From positions 102,688-166,687 of the forward strand of contig JAVTVJ010000783.1 of the NCBI GenBank assembly GCA_034509425.1: a stretch of DNA of 64,000 nucleotides, in the 5' to 3' direction. The notes under the pieces were generated by a model that saw only the letters and a program-made list of their open reading frames with translations, ran no database searches and was not told where the DNA came from. Of this stretch, positions 45,920 to 58,993 are shown piece after piece. Position numbers and translations under genes: made by a program. This DNA is from Eopsaltria australis (taxonomy: Eukaryota > Chordata > Aves > Passeriformes > Petroicidae). Numbering within the stretch: position 1 is the first letter of the stretch; the number at the start of each line of letters is the position of its first letter.

Positions 45920-46963
45920 TGTCCTGGTTTGAAGGACAGGTGTCTGTTAAGGAAGGCAGGAGCCTCCCTTGGAATGGGAAACTGTAACCCCTCTCCCTCC
46001 GAATTATTATAAATTTGAAATCAAGAGGCTCTCAGGCAAAGATATGGAAATAGGAATAACAGTTCTTTACTAATATCTAAAACAAGGATAACAAATAACA
46101 ACAACTATAACGTTAACCAAAAAACAGAACCAGAAACCCAGTGGCAGCCTGCTCGGCTTCAGGCACTTTTTCCTTTTGGTGCAGTTCCAGTCACAGCCTG
46201 CAGGGGGCGCTCTGGGTGTGATTCCCCGGTGGCTGCAGGGGGCGCTCTGGGTGTGATGATTCTCCGGTGGCTGCAGGGGCGCTCTGGGTGTGGTGATTCC
46301 CCGGTGGCTGCAGGGGCGCTCTGGGTGTGATGATTCCCCGGCGGCTGTAGGAGGTGCTCCGGTGTGAGCTCAGGTAGCACACAGCAATGGCGGCTGCCTG
46401 AGGCACGGAGGGATGGAGGAGAGCCTTTGTTCCACAGACCCTCGGGGGGGGGAGGGCAACTGGTGTCGGTGCCACAGCAGGATCCCCGGACACAGGCAGC
46501 TGGGACGGTAAGAGGTCCCGACGTGCAGGGGAAGCCCCGCTACAATGTAGCTAAGAACTCGGAGCGGTGAGGAGGAGCGGGGGGGGGGAGAGACAGGCTG
46601 GTGGCAGGCAGCTCCCGAAGGGGCAGAGGGCAGAGACTCACAGCAGACAGACTGGCAGCTCCGTGCTGGCTTCTCAGGGGGCCGTGGGTTCAGCAGACAG
46701 CAGCTCCGACCGTCCAGCTCCGAGGGTCCAGAGCAAGAGAGCCGTGACCTCCCCCCTGCCCTTGCTTTTCAGTCTCTCAAAATCTCGCGTTGTCAAGCCC
46801 TGCTTCCATGAGGGGCAATTCTGCCGCACCCTGCCAAGGAGAAAGGCTCTAGCCTTGTGCTTTGTTTCTCTTAAGTACTCGGCAATTAGCTCAGTCATTT
46901 GTGTCTTAGCAACCCATGGGAGAAAATATTCCTGAGGAAAAGAACTAAATCCAACCTTCAACA
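45920..46963 (-). mobile_element. 1.04-kb solo LTR with 5-bp duplication CATAT
   Basis: It is bounded by CATAT at 45915-45919 and 46964-46968. Plus-strand ends read TGTCCTGG and TTCAACA. A 5-bp duplication suits ERVL-type elements. The orientation is uncertain: minus is preferred because an AGTAAAG near 46060 sits where the signal AATAAA lies in the other LTRs. It contains a tandem array at 46198-46367 and GC-rich unique sequence. Confidence 0.85.
46198..46367 (+). repeat. Tandem array of CTGCAGGGGGCGCTCTGG-containing units
   Basis: Five units begin at 46198, 46233, 46271, 46308 and 46344, with periods of 35-38 bp. Two carry GCAGGGGGCGCTC and two carry one G fewer. The fifth is degenerate. 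The core resembles the vertebrate CTCF recognition sequence (CCASYAGRKGGCRS). Long open frames across it on the minus strand are products of the repeat. Confidence 0.8.
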
Positions 46964-46968
46964 CATAT

Positions 46969-48349
46969 TTATAAAACTTCTCTTATCCTCTCATTGTTGC
47001 TAATTATGTGTAACATTCTAAATATTCACACATACAGGATTAGTGAAAAGACAATTAAAAAAGCTGTTCCAGGAATACTCTTAAAAGACTGCTAATTCCA
47101 TGCCCTTTTCCAAAGGCATCTCTGACATAGATGACTCTAACCTATTAGTTCCTGTTCCTTCCAGCTGAAGAGAGGTGGCTATTTCTTTATCATAGCACAT
47201 TTTGTTGATCTTTATATATTATAAAGAGTTTAAAAATATAGCCACTCAACACTGTTCTATGGTCTATCTCTGCTATTACTAATTTTTTTATTATGGTTTA
47301 TCTGTTCAGTTGCATTAGATCACTTGCTCCTGGAAATTCTTTAGACTTCAAGCAGCTTTTTCCCTTCTGCTTTTGTAAGAAGCTTATATGTTTCAGTTAG
47401 GCTTCAGGGCTCCCTTTAAAACCACAGGTATTTGGATAATCCTATAGCCACTACATCAGGAGACACAGACAAACATCAACTAGTGGACTGAAGGATCAGC
47501 TAGGTGGTTCTACTTAAGTCAGTGAAAAGTTCCTCATTGGAGCTAGATAGGTCTAGGTAATAGCAATTTATATCTTCAATATTTCAACATCCAAAATAAG
47601 TATTTCAAATCAGGTTCAAAGAAAAGTATGAGACTGAATTTACAAAAGGGGAAAATTATGAAGGCTTTTTCTGGTGTTTTATTCTGGCTGTCATGTTCTT
47701 CCACACCAATTCAGTGCTTTCCATATTATTAAATCTATTTTGAATATATGGTTACTTGAACTAGTAGTTATCAACCATATTAAGAAATTAATTTTGTTAC
47801 TACCATGGTGCAGTGACTGATTTTCATACAGAGAAGGCAGTCTTTTCAGGGAGATTCTCAGGATCTATAGACAGACAATCTGCACACTTTCTAAATGGTA
47901 TTATTATTATTATTATTACTATTATTACTATGATTTTAGTAACCTCTCTAATGACATACTACACTACTGAGCCTGAGGTGTGCTCATACAGGATGAGCTT
48001 GGTCTCAATATATACACTATCACCTAACTTTATCCACTTTTCCATGAGTTATTTCTTGATGCTTTAAAATTTTTCCTTTTCTGCTTTATCAGACTGACTT
48101 GCAAACTGTGAACATGACTGCAAGGCTCTTACATAAACGTTGTTGGCAGATCCTAAGTAAATCCCTTTGTGTGAATGTTTATCTTCTTGGAGATGGTATG
48201 CACAAGCCATGAATTACAGAATTATTTTTATTTGCATAGCCCTGTGGTTTTGGTTGTTTTTTGATTTTTTTTTTTCTGCTACTGTTTATAGTTTTCTTAT
48301 AGAACTGCAGAAGTTCTTTATGTAGCCAAGTTATATTATTTTAAAAAAA
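46969..48349. other. Unique AT-rich DNA with (TTA)n
   Basis: I see no gene. A short ATT/ACT microsatellite lies at about 47897-47933. Confidence 0.5.
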
Positions 48350-48355
48350 GAGAGT

Positions 48356-48998
48356 TGCCGTGGTCGCCGGTGTCCTGGTGTGGACAGCTAGCCCAAGGGT
48401 CTTTGGCTAGCGACCCATCGGCGGCTGCAGCAAGTGTCCCTGACCGCCGGAGCGCCGGTTCGCTGCCGCGGGAATCGGTGCGTTCCCAGCTGCAGGTAGC
48501 TCTTAGAGAGCAAGCTATCTCTATAGAGGCCGGAGGGATAGGGAGGGATCTTCAGCCTAGAGTAATAGAGACACAGAGGCGTGGGTCCAACTGTGCTCTG
48601 GGCGTCTAGGATCAGAAGACCCCAAACAGCTCAGTGCACAGACTTTTATTGTGAGGGCACCATCCAACCATCAAACACCAGGAGGGAGGAACAAGGGAGG
48701 GACCAGGGGACTAGGACTAACCAGGAAGGAGAGGGGGAGGAGAGGGGATGATAGACAACCGGGGGATACAATCAACTACCGGATGGAACAGAACTTTCTA
48801 GAACACAAGAATGATTGGCAGGAGAGTGGCAGGTGCTTAAACTAATGGGGGAAAAGGGAACCACCCCTGAGAAACTCAGCCCACTTGAGGGGCAAACCAC
48901 CTGTGTCTCCACCCCAGGGGAGACTTTAAACTTGGGCACCTTTATTCCACAGCTTCTCAGGGGGGACCGAGGTTTTCGGGGCTTCAAGCACCGCCACA
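48356..48998 (-). mobile_element. Solo LTR with 6-bp duplication GAGAGT
   Basis: In minus-strand sense this 643-bp LTR runs TGTGGCGG...CCACGGCA. GAGAGT is duplicated at 48350-48355 and 48999-49004. CAATAAAAG lies near 48650 on the minus strand. It is of ERVK type by duplication length and size. Open frames inside are not conserved coding sequence. Confidence 0.93.
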
Positions 48999-49004
48999 GA
49001 GAGT

Positions 49005-51417
49005 TACAGCCAGAAAGTTGGATTTAGGAAGTATCAAGAGGAGATAGAGTCTAGATTATATCACACTGAGGCTACTTAGCCTTAGCATTGATTTACAGAA
49101 GCTGCAGACTGAACTTAAGTTGAGGAGCTAAGGAATAGTTTTTCAAACATCAGATGCTGCAGCACACACAGAGACACACGGACACACACAGATGTAGACA
49201 CATACACACACACCATATTTATGTCATTTATTCAATTAAAATACGTTCAGTAGCTAGAAAATTTGAAAGCAAGACTTGGGATATGACAAATTGAGGAGAA
49301 AGGACCAAAAATACATTCAATGGGATATGTGGAGGGCAAAGTGAAACTAGCAGATTAATTCATCAAGAAAAAGATGGAAAAAGCTGCCAAAACACAAGTG
49401 AAAACAAGACTTGAGGAATCAGTCAGGGATGAAAGATATGGGGAGGGTCATAAGTCTTTGATTAGAATTGTGATTTCCTCTGTGTTGTGAAACATAATCT
49501 AAATTTAAACTAATCGAATATTTTCCGCTCAACTAGAATTGATGAAAAATATAGCCATAAAAAGCAGGATGGATAAATTTGAGGAGTGGCTTCTTGCAAC
49601 AAGACCACATATCTCATATTGGAGCATATCTTCAATTTACGCTTATACAAATTAGAAAATATTCTTTCAAGTTCTGAGAAGACATTATCTGACCCCTATT
49701 ATTCTTGAACTCTCATAATAAATATTATGGTATCATCTAGATTTTGTGATGATTCTAATACATCATGCAACTTTTTTTTTTAGTATCAAAAAAATGTAAT
49801 TGAATATCATTGTAGAGATAGACACATAAATAATAAAGAGAGATTAAAGCCTAAGTAATACTATCTCTTGCTCATAACTTCTCTTATTGTAAGTAAAGTT
49901 ATGAGTAATATTTTGAATTCCTGTACATTTTAATAAGATGAATTTACAGCTCCAAAATTACAGCTTCTCTTTCCAGCATTTAATTTGTGGAAATCTCTTT
50001 TGTCATTATATATGCACATACAATGTACATAGAATTCTTGGATAACAGCATCTGTATCTTGGAGAATAAATGTTTAATTATCTTGTTTAAAAGTGAGTTG
50101 CAGAAGGTAATAAGAAAAGAAATGTGCAAATAAAGCAATTGATTGTTGTAATAACTAAGATAGCCCACAGATATCTGATTGTGAACCCGCATAATTTTCT
50201 TTGTACAATCTGATTCTGGATTTAGCGAAGCCAAGATTCACTGGAATAATTTTTTAGTCATCAAAAAATGTTTGAATTAACCTTGAGATTTTAACAAGGA
50301 ACTTTTAAAAAGTTTTTACAAATAGAACTTCTGAAAGTCTAATTTTGAACAGTCTGAACTTCATTAAACTTTTTTTTTAATATGTCATTACAGAAAAGGC
50401 TGTGTTATATTTTAAGTCAAGTTAGTCAAGTTAAGCAAGTACTTAGACCTTAAGCATGTGAGTAGTCTTGACAGATAATAATTAATTCACTACTAAATTA
50501 GCTTTGATACACCACAAATATCTGTGGTGAATTATAAATACTTTACATTGGAAAAAGAAAAAGGGAGAGGCACTGCTGGACATAGATTTCCGATTATGAT
50601 TTTGCCAGTGTGTACACTTCAGAGAGGAACGCTGAAGCTGCCACAAGGATGGCAATCACAAGATGAGTGGTTGAAAAATTATTCCAGGTAGCTCAAGAAC
50701 ACAACAGTGAGGCAACAAATACCTGAATAAGAGGAACAGTGGCACATCCATACTATCACAAGTTCAAGTGTTTTATGATGCATTTTTTAAACTGGCATAA
50801 ATATCTGAGGCATAAAAATGAGAAACTAAAATAGTGTGGGACAACAATAGGCAAATTTTCTGTTTAACTTGATTTAAAAATTAAAAGACAAGGCATTTCC
50901 TTAATTCCCAAATTAAACTTATATTTTTCACATTTTCCTATCTCAATATGTTGAATAAATAACTTAAATTCAGCTAAACCAATATTTTGTAGTGAGTCTG
51001 AAAGACTATCAAACTAGCCAGCCCTAGTTTGAAAATATCAGACAAAATGACTGATTTTTATCAAAACAGCTTTATTTAAGCTTCATCACTTTACTGCCTG
51101 GTTTCCACTCAGTTTATTGTACCATATAGCCAATTATCTCATGGTTCTGTGTGTCTGAGGCTTGAAGTTATGCACTCTTTCTGCAGCAGTGTGAACACAA
51201 CAGGATGGCAGCAAGTTCCCTGAAGAAGGGCACTTCTATCGTACTTGAAAATCCATGAGTATGCACAATGTATAGCTTCCAGTTTTTTTCTTGAACTCTT
51301 AGATTTCCCACCTTTTTTTTTTCCTTTCAGAAAACGTTGGAGTTGTGTTGCATAGCAAGAACTTATTTCAAACCCTTACTATGAATTACTAAAATATGAG
51401 TATCGATCTAGCATTGA
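49005..51417. other. Unique AT-rich DNA
   Basis: I see no recognisable gene. A CA-rich simple stretch lies at about 49164-49214. Confidence 0.5.
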
Positions 51418-51774
51418 TGCCCAACTCAAAACGGACAAAGACTCTCTAACACGGCTGTTAGAAAGTGTATGTTTATTTCAGTGCCAGGCAACTGCGTGGG
51501 ATAGCTCCCTAATACGCAGCGCAAAGCACAAAGCAATACAAGAGCTAAATATTTACAAAAGTCTTGAATATTCAAAATATAAGGATACATTCATCATATT
51601 GGTACCTCCCATTTCCCCGCTTCATATGGTAGTTAGTTGAATACTAATTGAGCATGCGTAGTTTGTCTTAATTTGAGTCAGTGGTCATGAAATTTGAGGA
51701 GAGGGCTAGAATGATGAAGTAAAACTTCTCTTCCTCTGTTTGAATTTTTTTGCCCTTTGGTTTTTGACAATACA
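51418..51774 (-). mobile_element. Possible LTR fragment
   Basis: On the minus strand the stretch could start TGTATTGTC and end GTTTTGAGTTGGGCA. GAAATAAACAT near 51470 would serve as a polyadenylation signal. The ends are TG/CA-like, but the flanks (ATTGA and AATTG) do not give a clean duplication. It stands out as CG-containing sequence in AT-rich DNA. Confidence 0.4.
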
Positions 51775-54700
51775 AATTGCTTCTAAGGGAACTTTAAGTT
51801 CCTTCTTACATTTCTCTTCAATAGGAAAATTAGTAACTGTCTACATTCTTATAGATCTATGAAGCAATGTTTTTCTATTTCCCTATTGCAAGCACAGCTG
51901 AATAAGCACTAAATGACAAATAATTGTTCACCTACATTCCAAAACTGCTTCAAACCTAATTCTTGAGTTAATAATTGACTTCAGCTGGGTCTACTCACTA
52001 ACTCTATTTTCTTTAAATCGCTGAGTCTATTTTAACTGATTTCTACTGACATTTTGTCTATTATTCTAATTTTTAAAACTCTATGTTTCAGCTATAGAAC
52101 TAAAATTTCACAAAACACTAGGTAGGAGGAAATGATGTAAGCTGATAACTGAATTCATTTGAGAATGATGCAGTGCTGTGAAGTAAGTCTAATTGGCACT
52201 ATTTTCATAGCCACAGAAGAACTGTATGTAGAAGAAACATCTCAAACTAAATTCTCATTAGGGTAAGGCTGAGAATGCAAGCACGCAGTGGTGATTCAAA
52301 ATCATATTATTCAAGTATGTTAGAATTACAGTGTGTATCCTTTGGTGATATCAGAAAACTAGAAAATGAAACAGTTGTCACAGCCTCAAAGAAGTATCTT
52401 AAAGCCATTGAAATGAAAATCCACCAGTTTCCATTTCTCACAGCGTATAGAACTTAATGATAAGCTTAGAAATGTGTTTATTTTAAAAGTTTGACTTTGG
52501 TATATCACAATTTGTCTTTAGCCACTATGATTTGTCCTTACCAGTGAGACATGCCCCTGCTCTAGGAACTGGCACTAGAAGAATTAGATGCCATAAGAGA
52601 TCAAAAGGCCTCATATGAACCACACCAAGAACCACCTGCATGTTACTGAGGTCCCTTTAGAACCACATGGGAATAAGAATAGACTGGTTAAAACATTTTT
52701 TTTTTAATCTGATGTTTGTAAAAATTACATAAATTCTGCTTTAGATGACTGAAAAAGCCATAAACACCAGAAGCACCGCAAGCATTGAGGTGTGCCAGGG
52801 CTGCAAGCTCTAATGATATAAATCCCTTTGTTACAGACAACTTTTTTGTCAGATTATAGAAGAAGCTCATGAGCTCTGTTTGAGAAATGCAACCGGAAGT
52901 CATGACTTTTGATTTCTTAACATTTGAGTCCTGGGGTCTTCGAAGGCATGAAGTGGCAAGGCTTACAGGCCTGTTCAAGTTGTCCTCCCTCTTTGGCTAC
53001 TTCATGAATTCTGTAGGCACATAATTATCTCCATTTGAGGAACCCACTGGCCAAAATAAAGAGTAACTTCCCTGCAGAAGAGAATGAAGCAAAAACTGCA
53101 TCTGCAAGAAAACAGCCATCCACTAAGTTGTGCCAGGGTTACCAAGCTTTGAGAATAAGACCACGGACTAGCCAATATGTTGCTTACTGGTTGTTAAATA
53201 CTGTCAAAACTCCTGTTTTTCCACCTTAGTGTTAACTGTCAAGGCACTTGTTACCAATAGATACCAGTATGTTATTATTATCTTTCTGATGTTACCTTTC
53301 TGTTACCTAATGCTGTCATTCTGATCAGATTCTTGGGTTCCATAAACTGGTACAGAAGGAAACTTAAATTGAAACGACAAAGCAAAGGCACCTGCTGACA
53401 CTGTTTTTTTGGGGTTTTTTTTTATTGCATAGTATGTTTTTGAGAAATATGTAATAACAGAGACACATCACTTTTAAGTAGGTAAATCACATGAATTTAA
53501 TTCCACCTTATTTTTGTCAGTGTCTAAATTACTTGTGTTATCTCTAGACTTTAGAGTAAATAAGTTCACTTGATCTGTTTACAATGCATAATTTAACAGG
53601 GTTTTGACTGGATTTATAGCTCCCAAAGAATGCTCTCAAGGGCATTTGTTTTAGTCTGGCATGATGTGCCCTTCATTCTGGAGTAATTTGGAAGCAGCAT
53701 CCATCCTACTACGGAGCCACAGAGAATGTTAACAATGGAGATATTTTAGAAAAGAAAAAAAAGTTTGAACTTCTTTGTGGTCACTAATATAAACCAAAAC
53801 TAGCTATCTCCCAGCAAAAATATTTATTGCAGCATCTCAGATATGCGTTATATTGCTTAATACATTTTTTTATCTGAACATAAATTTAGTTCAATAACAA
53901 CAATGAAAAATGGGGGGTGGTTCATAATATCCCTAAAGCATTTACATTTCAGAAGCAGGCTAGTAATATTTCTACTATTAACTAATTGTCAAATTTAAGT
54001 AAATATGGATGTCAGTGACCAAGCAGAATAGTCCATTTTGTTAAATTTTACAGTTCCTCATTTGAAATGCCTATTAAGTTGTCACTGATTTAAAAACAAC
54101 AAGCAAGCAAGAAAAGAAGCAAAACTTCTATTAATAACTTAATGCTAACTTCATATGAATATAAGAAACTATATGCTATTTTGCTGGCTTATTTTATCTA
54201 CTCCATCATTTAAAAATCACAGTAGGTCAGAAAAAATGATGTGGTAAACACTTTAAAAGTTCCCTTATTCTGAAAGGTGAATTTTTTGTTTCACAGTTAT
54301 GTGGTATTTGTTGGTATAATAATATGCAACAAAATCAAAATAAAAACAGGACATTTAAAAAAGGAATTCTCAGGAAAATGCAATGCTAAACACAAAGGTA
54401 TCAAGGTTAAATTTGCCTCTGTCTTTTTATGAAGAAAACAGTTTGAAGCCAAAACACCTTGAGAATCGAAAGTAAACAACAAGGATTAAGATGTTAATCA
54501 GCCACCTTCCTGAAATGAAGCAGATGGAAAAGATCAAAGCTAGAAGAGAATACTGAAATAACCTTTTATGACACTGAGATAATGTTGTTCCTTAATCCTT
54601 TCAGACATTTATCCCTAAATTACGTTTGTATCTTATAATTGTACCTAAGGTGCCATAAAAAATTTCCTGGGTACAAATACAAAAATATAATAAATATCTG

Positions 54701-54929
54701 GTGCTGAAATAGACCAAGTGAATCAGAACACTTTGAGAAGGAGAAAAGACAATTTTCTGACAGGACTTTAGAGGCGCTACAGTAATACAAAAATATATTA
54801 TATTACCAATAAGAAAATAGAATTGAAGTAAAATGCATCATCAGTGAAATAAAATTTTTCTGATTTGATTCTCTCAGTAAGAATGAAGTGATAGAAAGGC
54901 AATAAAATTTCATAATTTACAAAACACAG
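51775..54929. other. Unique AT-rich DNA
   Basis: There are about 3.2 kb without a recognisable gene, RNA gene or element. Confidence 0.5.
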
Positions 54930-56562
54930 TGTAGTGGTTTCAGTTCGCCTATTCAGGTTTGTGGCTAAATGCCAGCACACTTATTTAAATTTACTTGATG
55001 TTTGTTGTGAGATGAGGATTAGGAGTAGGCAAAGCAGGCTCAAACTTGATAAAGTATAATGAAAACTTTATTAATACACCTAAGACAGAGGGAAAGAAAA
55101 AAAAACAAGAAAAACTAGAACAAACTCCTCAGACTACCCCTCCCTCCCCCACCTCTCTATTTCGTTTTCTCTGACAACATACAAAAGACAACACTTTGAC
55201 CTCCAGTCAGTTTACTACTTTAGAAATAGCTCCTGTTCTAGTTTATTTAGGGAGAGAAGTCTCTTTTACTTACTCCATGGATTTTTTGTAAGAAATCTAC
55301 AGTTTTTATGGGTCTTCTGCCACACCATCAGCTGCCGCCCGGAAGAAAGACTAGTTTAATGGTGGATCTCTCCCACACCAGTAGCCTTCCTACAGCCACT
55401 ATGGTGGGTTATGAACAGTCCACAGGGTACCTGTTTTAAGGATGCACAGTTTAATTGCAGCAACAAAGAAAATTTCTTCTTCTGTGCTGAGCAACACAGG
55501 TTCTCCTGACAACTCAGTTTCTCTGGCATTTCCCCCGGGACCAGGGCTCTGGGTCACAGCCTCTCCTCTCTCTTGGTTCAAGTTTCTCATCAGGCTGTAC
55601 TTTTTCAACACTTACTTGTCTTTATTTAGGTATTTCAGTTCATTGGCTGCAATTAGAACCTCACATCCCCCTTTTGGACTATATCTTTATATATTACAGG
55701 GAATTTATTAGCTCAGTCCCCAGTCATGGTTTTCTAAAAGAGTTTTCAGCTTCACTCTCCAAGCACTTCTCATGCTCCTCCCTCTAGGTATCAGTTCTGC
55801 TTTCTTCACTGACTGCAAAGTCTCTATGCTGCATTTATGTAGATGTCCTTACTCATTCCTTTCTTTGCAAGAAAAGATAGGTGTCTGTAAGTTTAGTCCA
55901 AGCATAGATAGAGTTAATCTTTGTCTCTCTCTCTCTAGCAGTGTGACAATCACGTGCTCCCTGCCTGGCTGTTTGAACAAGTCCGAGCTAAATGGCAAAA
56001 GCTCTCAGAGTCTCTGTGCCTAGTTCTGCAGAGCTGGCTTGGCCTGGTAGGGCCATCTGAGCCCAGAGTGACAAGGCAGGGCCTGGCCCGGGCTAGATAG
56101 AGTCCGGCCCGGCCTTTGCCTGGCCCAGAGCAGAGGCCTGGCCCTGTCTCGTGTAGCTGACATACCGGCTGAGCTGTATCTGCTGAAAATTCCATCTGGT
56201 TCCTCCCCCATGCTCGGCTGCAGCGGCACGGCCGCTTTAAACCTCCCTTCCTCCTCCCGCCCTCCTTTAAAAGGGGGGGGGGGTGGGGAGCGAGACAGGA
56301 CAAGACAGGGCCTTGCTCGGGAGAGAAGCAAGAGATGCTCCTCTCTACACAGCAGCAGATCCAAAGAGGAAGAAGCTCAGAGAGTCTTTACTTATATATA
56401 GTTTTTTCCCTGAAAGCGGATCAACTTTTTAATTGGTTCACCTACATATCAATCTTTAAAAGTACCTGATTATTGGCTCTCTCTCCCAGGAAGGAAGTTA
56501 TATCCTTTCCTGCAGCATAGATTACTTCCTAAATTTTGACCCTTCCTGCCTAACCCAAGACA
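54930..56562 (-). mobile_element. 1.6-kb solo LTR
   Basis: This is a full-length family member (1633 bp) from TGTAGTGG at 54930 to AAGACA at 56562, plus-strand reading. The flanks CACAG and AACAG fit a 5-bp duplication with one mismatch. The donor-like site is degraded (GGGCCTTGCTC on the plus strand) and the acceptor AG is lost. It is somewhat older than the copy at 23622 but not hypermutated. Confidence 0.9.
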
Positions 56563-58362
56563 AACAGTCACTGGCTCTACCATTCCCACTTGTGTCTCCT
56601 CTAATTTTTTTTCAAAATGCACCCTTGGTTTAAATCTTCATCTCCAAATAAAACCCAGGTTCATTCCTCCATGCTTAAACTTTTCAACTTTCATTGACTG
56701 TATTCACTTCTTATAAGACTTCTATTTTATCAAGTAAGATGAAATATGAATTTAAAATAGCCTTAGAATCTATGTAATTTTGTTAAATCTTTTCTAATTT
56801 ATATAGCTTGAGTTAGGTCAAGTAGTAACTTGCTTAATCCCCAGTCCAATACTTATTTCAGCAGAGAGGTTTTTGACAGAACAGTTTGGTAACTGAAGAG
56901 AACCTTATATCCAATCCAACCTTTTGTTCAACCTCCAAGAACACTACAGGTGTGCTTCTAGTACATCATGCAAATATTATTTTACTTATTTGGCTCTCTT
57001 TTACAGTGCTTCATATGAGACCGCCTTTTCTTTTCTCTTAAAGATTCCATTGAGTTTCTTTTCCCCATATTTTTTTTTAATTCAGCTTATCATCATGATC
57101 TGCTTACCTTTGGCTCTGCCCAAGACAGTCAATGAGGAATGACTAGAGTTGATATTGTTTGTTGTATATATATTTTATAGCAAAGTGGATATAGACACAG
57201 TCTAAAAGTTCTGATGTTGTAAATACCATGAAAACTGAAAGCAAACTTTGTATGAACTATTTCTATCTGCAGTTTAGAGAAGTGAGAAAGCAATCAGATG
57301 TAACACTTTGGAAAAGCTATAAAGACTCAGAGCCCTGTAATTGAGCAAACCAGTTTGCCACGAGAACATAAGTTCAGACAGATATGGGCTTTTAGTTTAG
57401 TAAAAGGCACTTTAATCATACTCAGTGTTACTTAGTGATATAATAGGAAGAAAGATGATAATATGGTTCATTCAGATACACCACTGAGCAATTTCAATAT
57501 GATTTTGAAGATAGTTAACAATAGTCACATTAGAGTGTTTGCAGGGCCAAAATTATACTTTAATATCCAAAGTGCCTAAAGCCCAAACCGAAATAAGATC
57601 TAGGTTATATAGACTATGTGATCACTGCAAATCTTTTAAAGACCAGCACAAACTGGCAAACCTGATCATATCCTGCCTTATTTTTGTCACTTGCTCTCTG
57701 ATTCGATTTGTATATAATAGTAAATTGCTATATTTTCATTACCAGTTTTCTGTCCCAGTGATATTTTCTTTCCTGGACAGTTTAATATTGGTTTAAGAAA
57801 CCCTGCCGTCAAATATTAGGACAAAAGAGTCTATTACCTTTGGAAGTTGCACATTGTTCTCAAGGTCACTATTAGATCTGGCAATAAAATATTCAGAATA
57901 CTTATGCAATCCTCCTTTCCTGGTTTCCTCTGTGCCTATAGAGGTAAATAAGGGATAGGCATGTTATCTCTAAAAGAGTTTGAAGTTTAGAGCAGATACA
58001 ATTACCTTTATTGCCTGAGTTGCAGATCAAGACTGATTGCAGACTAACCATTGGAAAGTTTCCCATCTAATTTAACAGCTTTGGTGTCAGGCAGGAATCA
58101 CTGATAATTGTTACCATATATCTGATGAGAATCATCACTTCTGTAATTGACAAAGGGTTGGCTTTTCTGGAACATGTTGCTTACCTTTGTCTGCTATATT
58201 TTTTCATCAAGCATGACCTGTGTCAGCTGAAAAAAGCCCAATATCCATGCCTAGGAAAGTGTGTGTGCATCTGTAATTCCAAAGCCATGACCTGTAGCTT
58301 TTAAATGAGAAAAAAGGAATAAATACATGTTAACATATTCCTCTCAGATTTAAATGGAACTT
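56563..58362. other. Unique AT-rich DNA
   Basis: I see nothing recognisable. The frame at 57539-57796 has no domain features. Confidence 0.5.
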
Positions 58363-58368
58363 TAATCT

Positions 58369-58993
58369 TGCCGCAGAAAAGCCGCTGAGGGGTTTTTCTG
58401 CGGATCCCCGTCCCGGGAGCCTCCTGCCGGTGGTTGCCCCGTCCCCTCCCAGCGGACCACGAATGTCCTAAGCTTTCGCTGGACAGACGTGGGAGACTAG
58501 CCGTCTCCTAGGAGAGAGGGAGCGTCGGAGGATCCTAGGATTTTCCTGGGGTGCCGCGGAGAATCAGGGAGGACTCTCGCCTTGGGTAACAGAGTACTTT
58601 ATTGCTCTCAATCCCGGGGCAGAAGAGCCTCGAGCTAGCTCATGCAAGGGTACATAACGGAACATGAGGGCCAATAGGGAACGACCGAAGGGGTGGAGTT
58701 GGGGAAGGGACAGGGGTTTACTTCCAATGGTAAGGAACCGGGGGGGGGGGGGATAACCGGCAACAGACAAATCACAATGTACAGAACTGAGAACTCTCTG
58801 GAAGAAGGGAAAGGATCAAACTTGGATAGACGAACGGGAAAACCAGTGACAAGCAACGAGGAGGAGTCATAGGAGTGGTCAGCATTCAGACTATACCCCA
58901 GACGTCTTTATCCTGGGGGTGGAACTAGGATCTTTCCACCACGAATTCTCACGGGGTTTCTGGGGTTTTAATTCCATGCTTACCACTCCTACA
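58369..58993 (-). mobile_element. 3' LTR of the betaretrovirus-like provirus
   Basis: In minus-strand sense it starts TGTAGGAG at 58993, right after the polypurine tract, and ends TCTGCGGCA at 58369. AATAAAG lies near 58600. It is 625 bp long. The first ~100 bp also encode the end of env. The 5' LTR lies outside the window, so neither LTR divergence nor target duplication can be read. Confidence 0.88.

Noticed and set aside
46159..46493. Repetitive minus-strand frames over the tandem array, or a CRISPR-like array
   Set aside because: The units are 35-38 bp with no distinct spacers, inside an LTR with target duplications. It is a minisatellite, and the host is a vertebrate.
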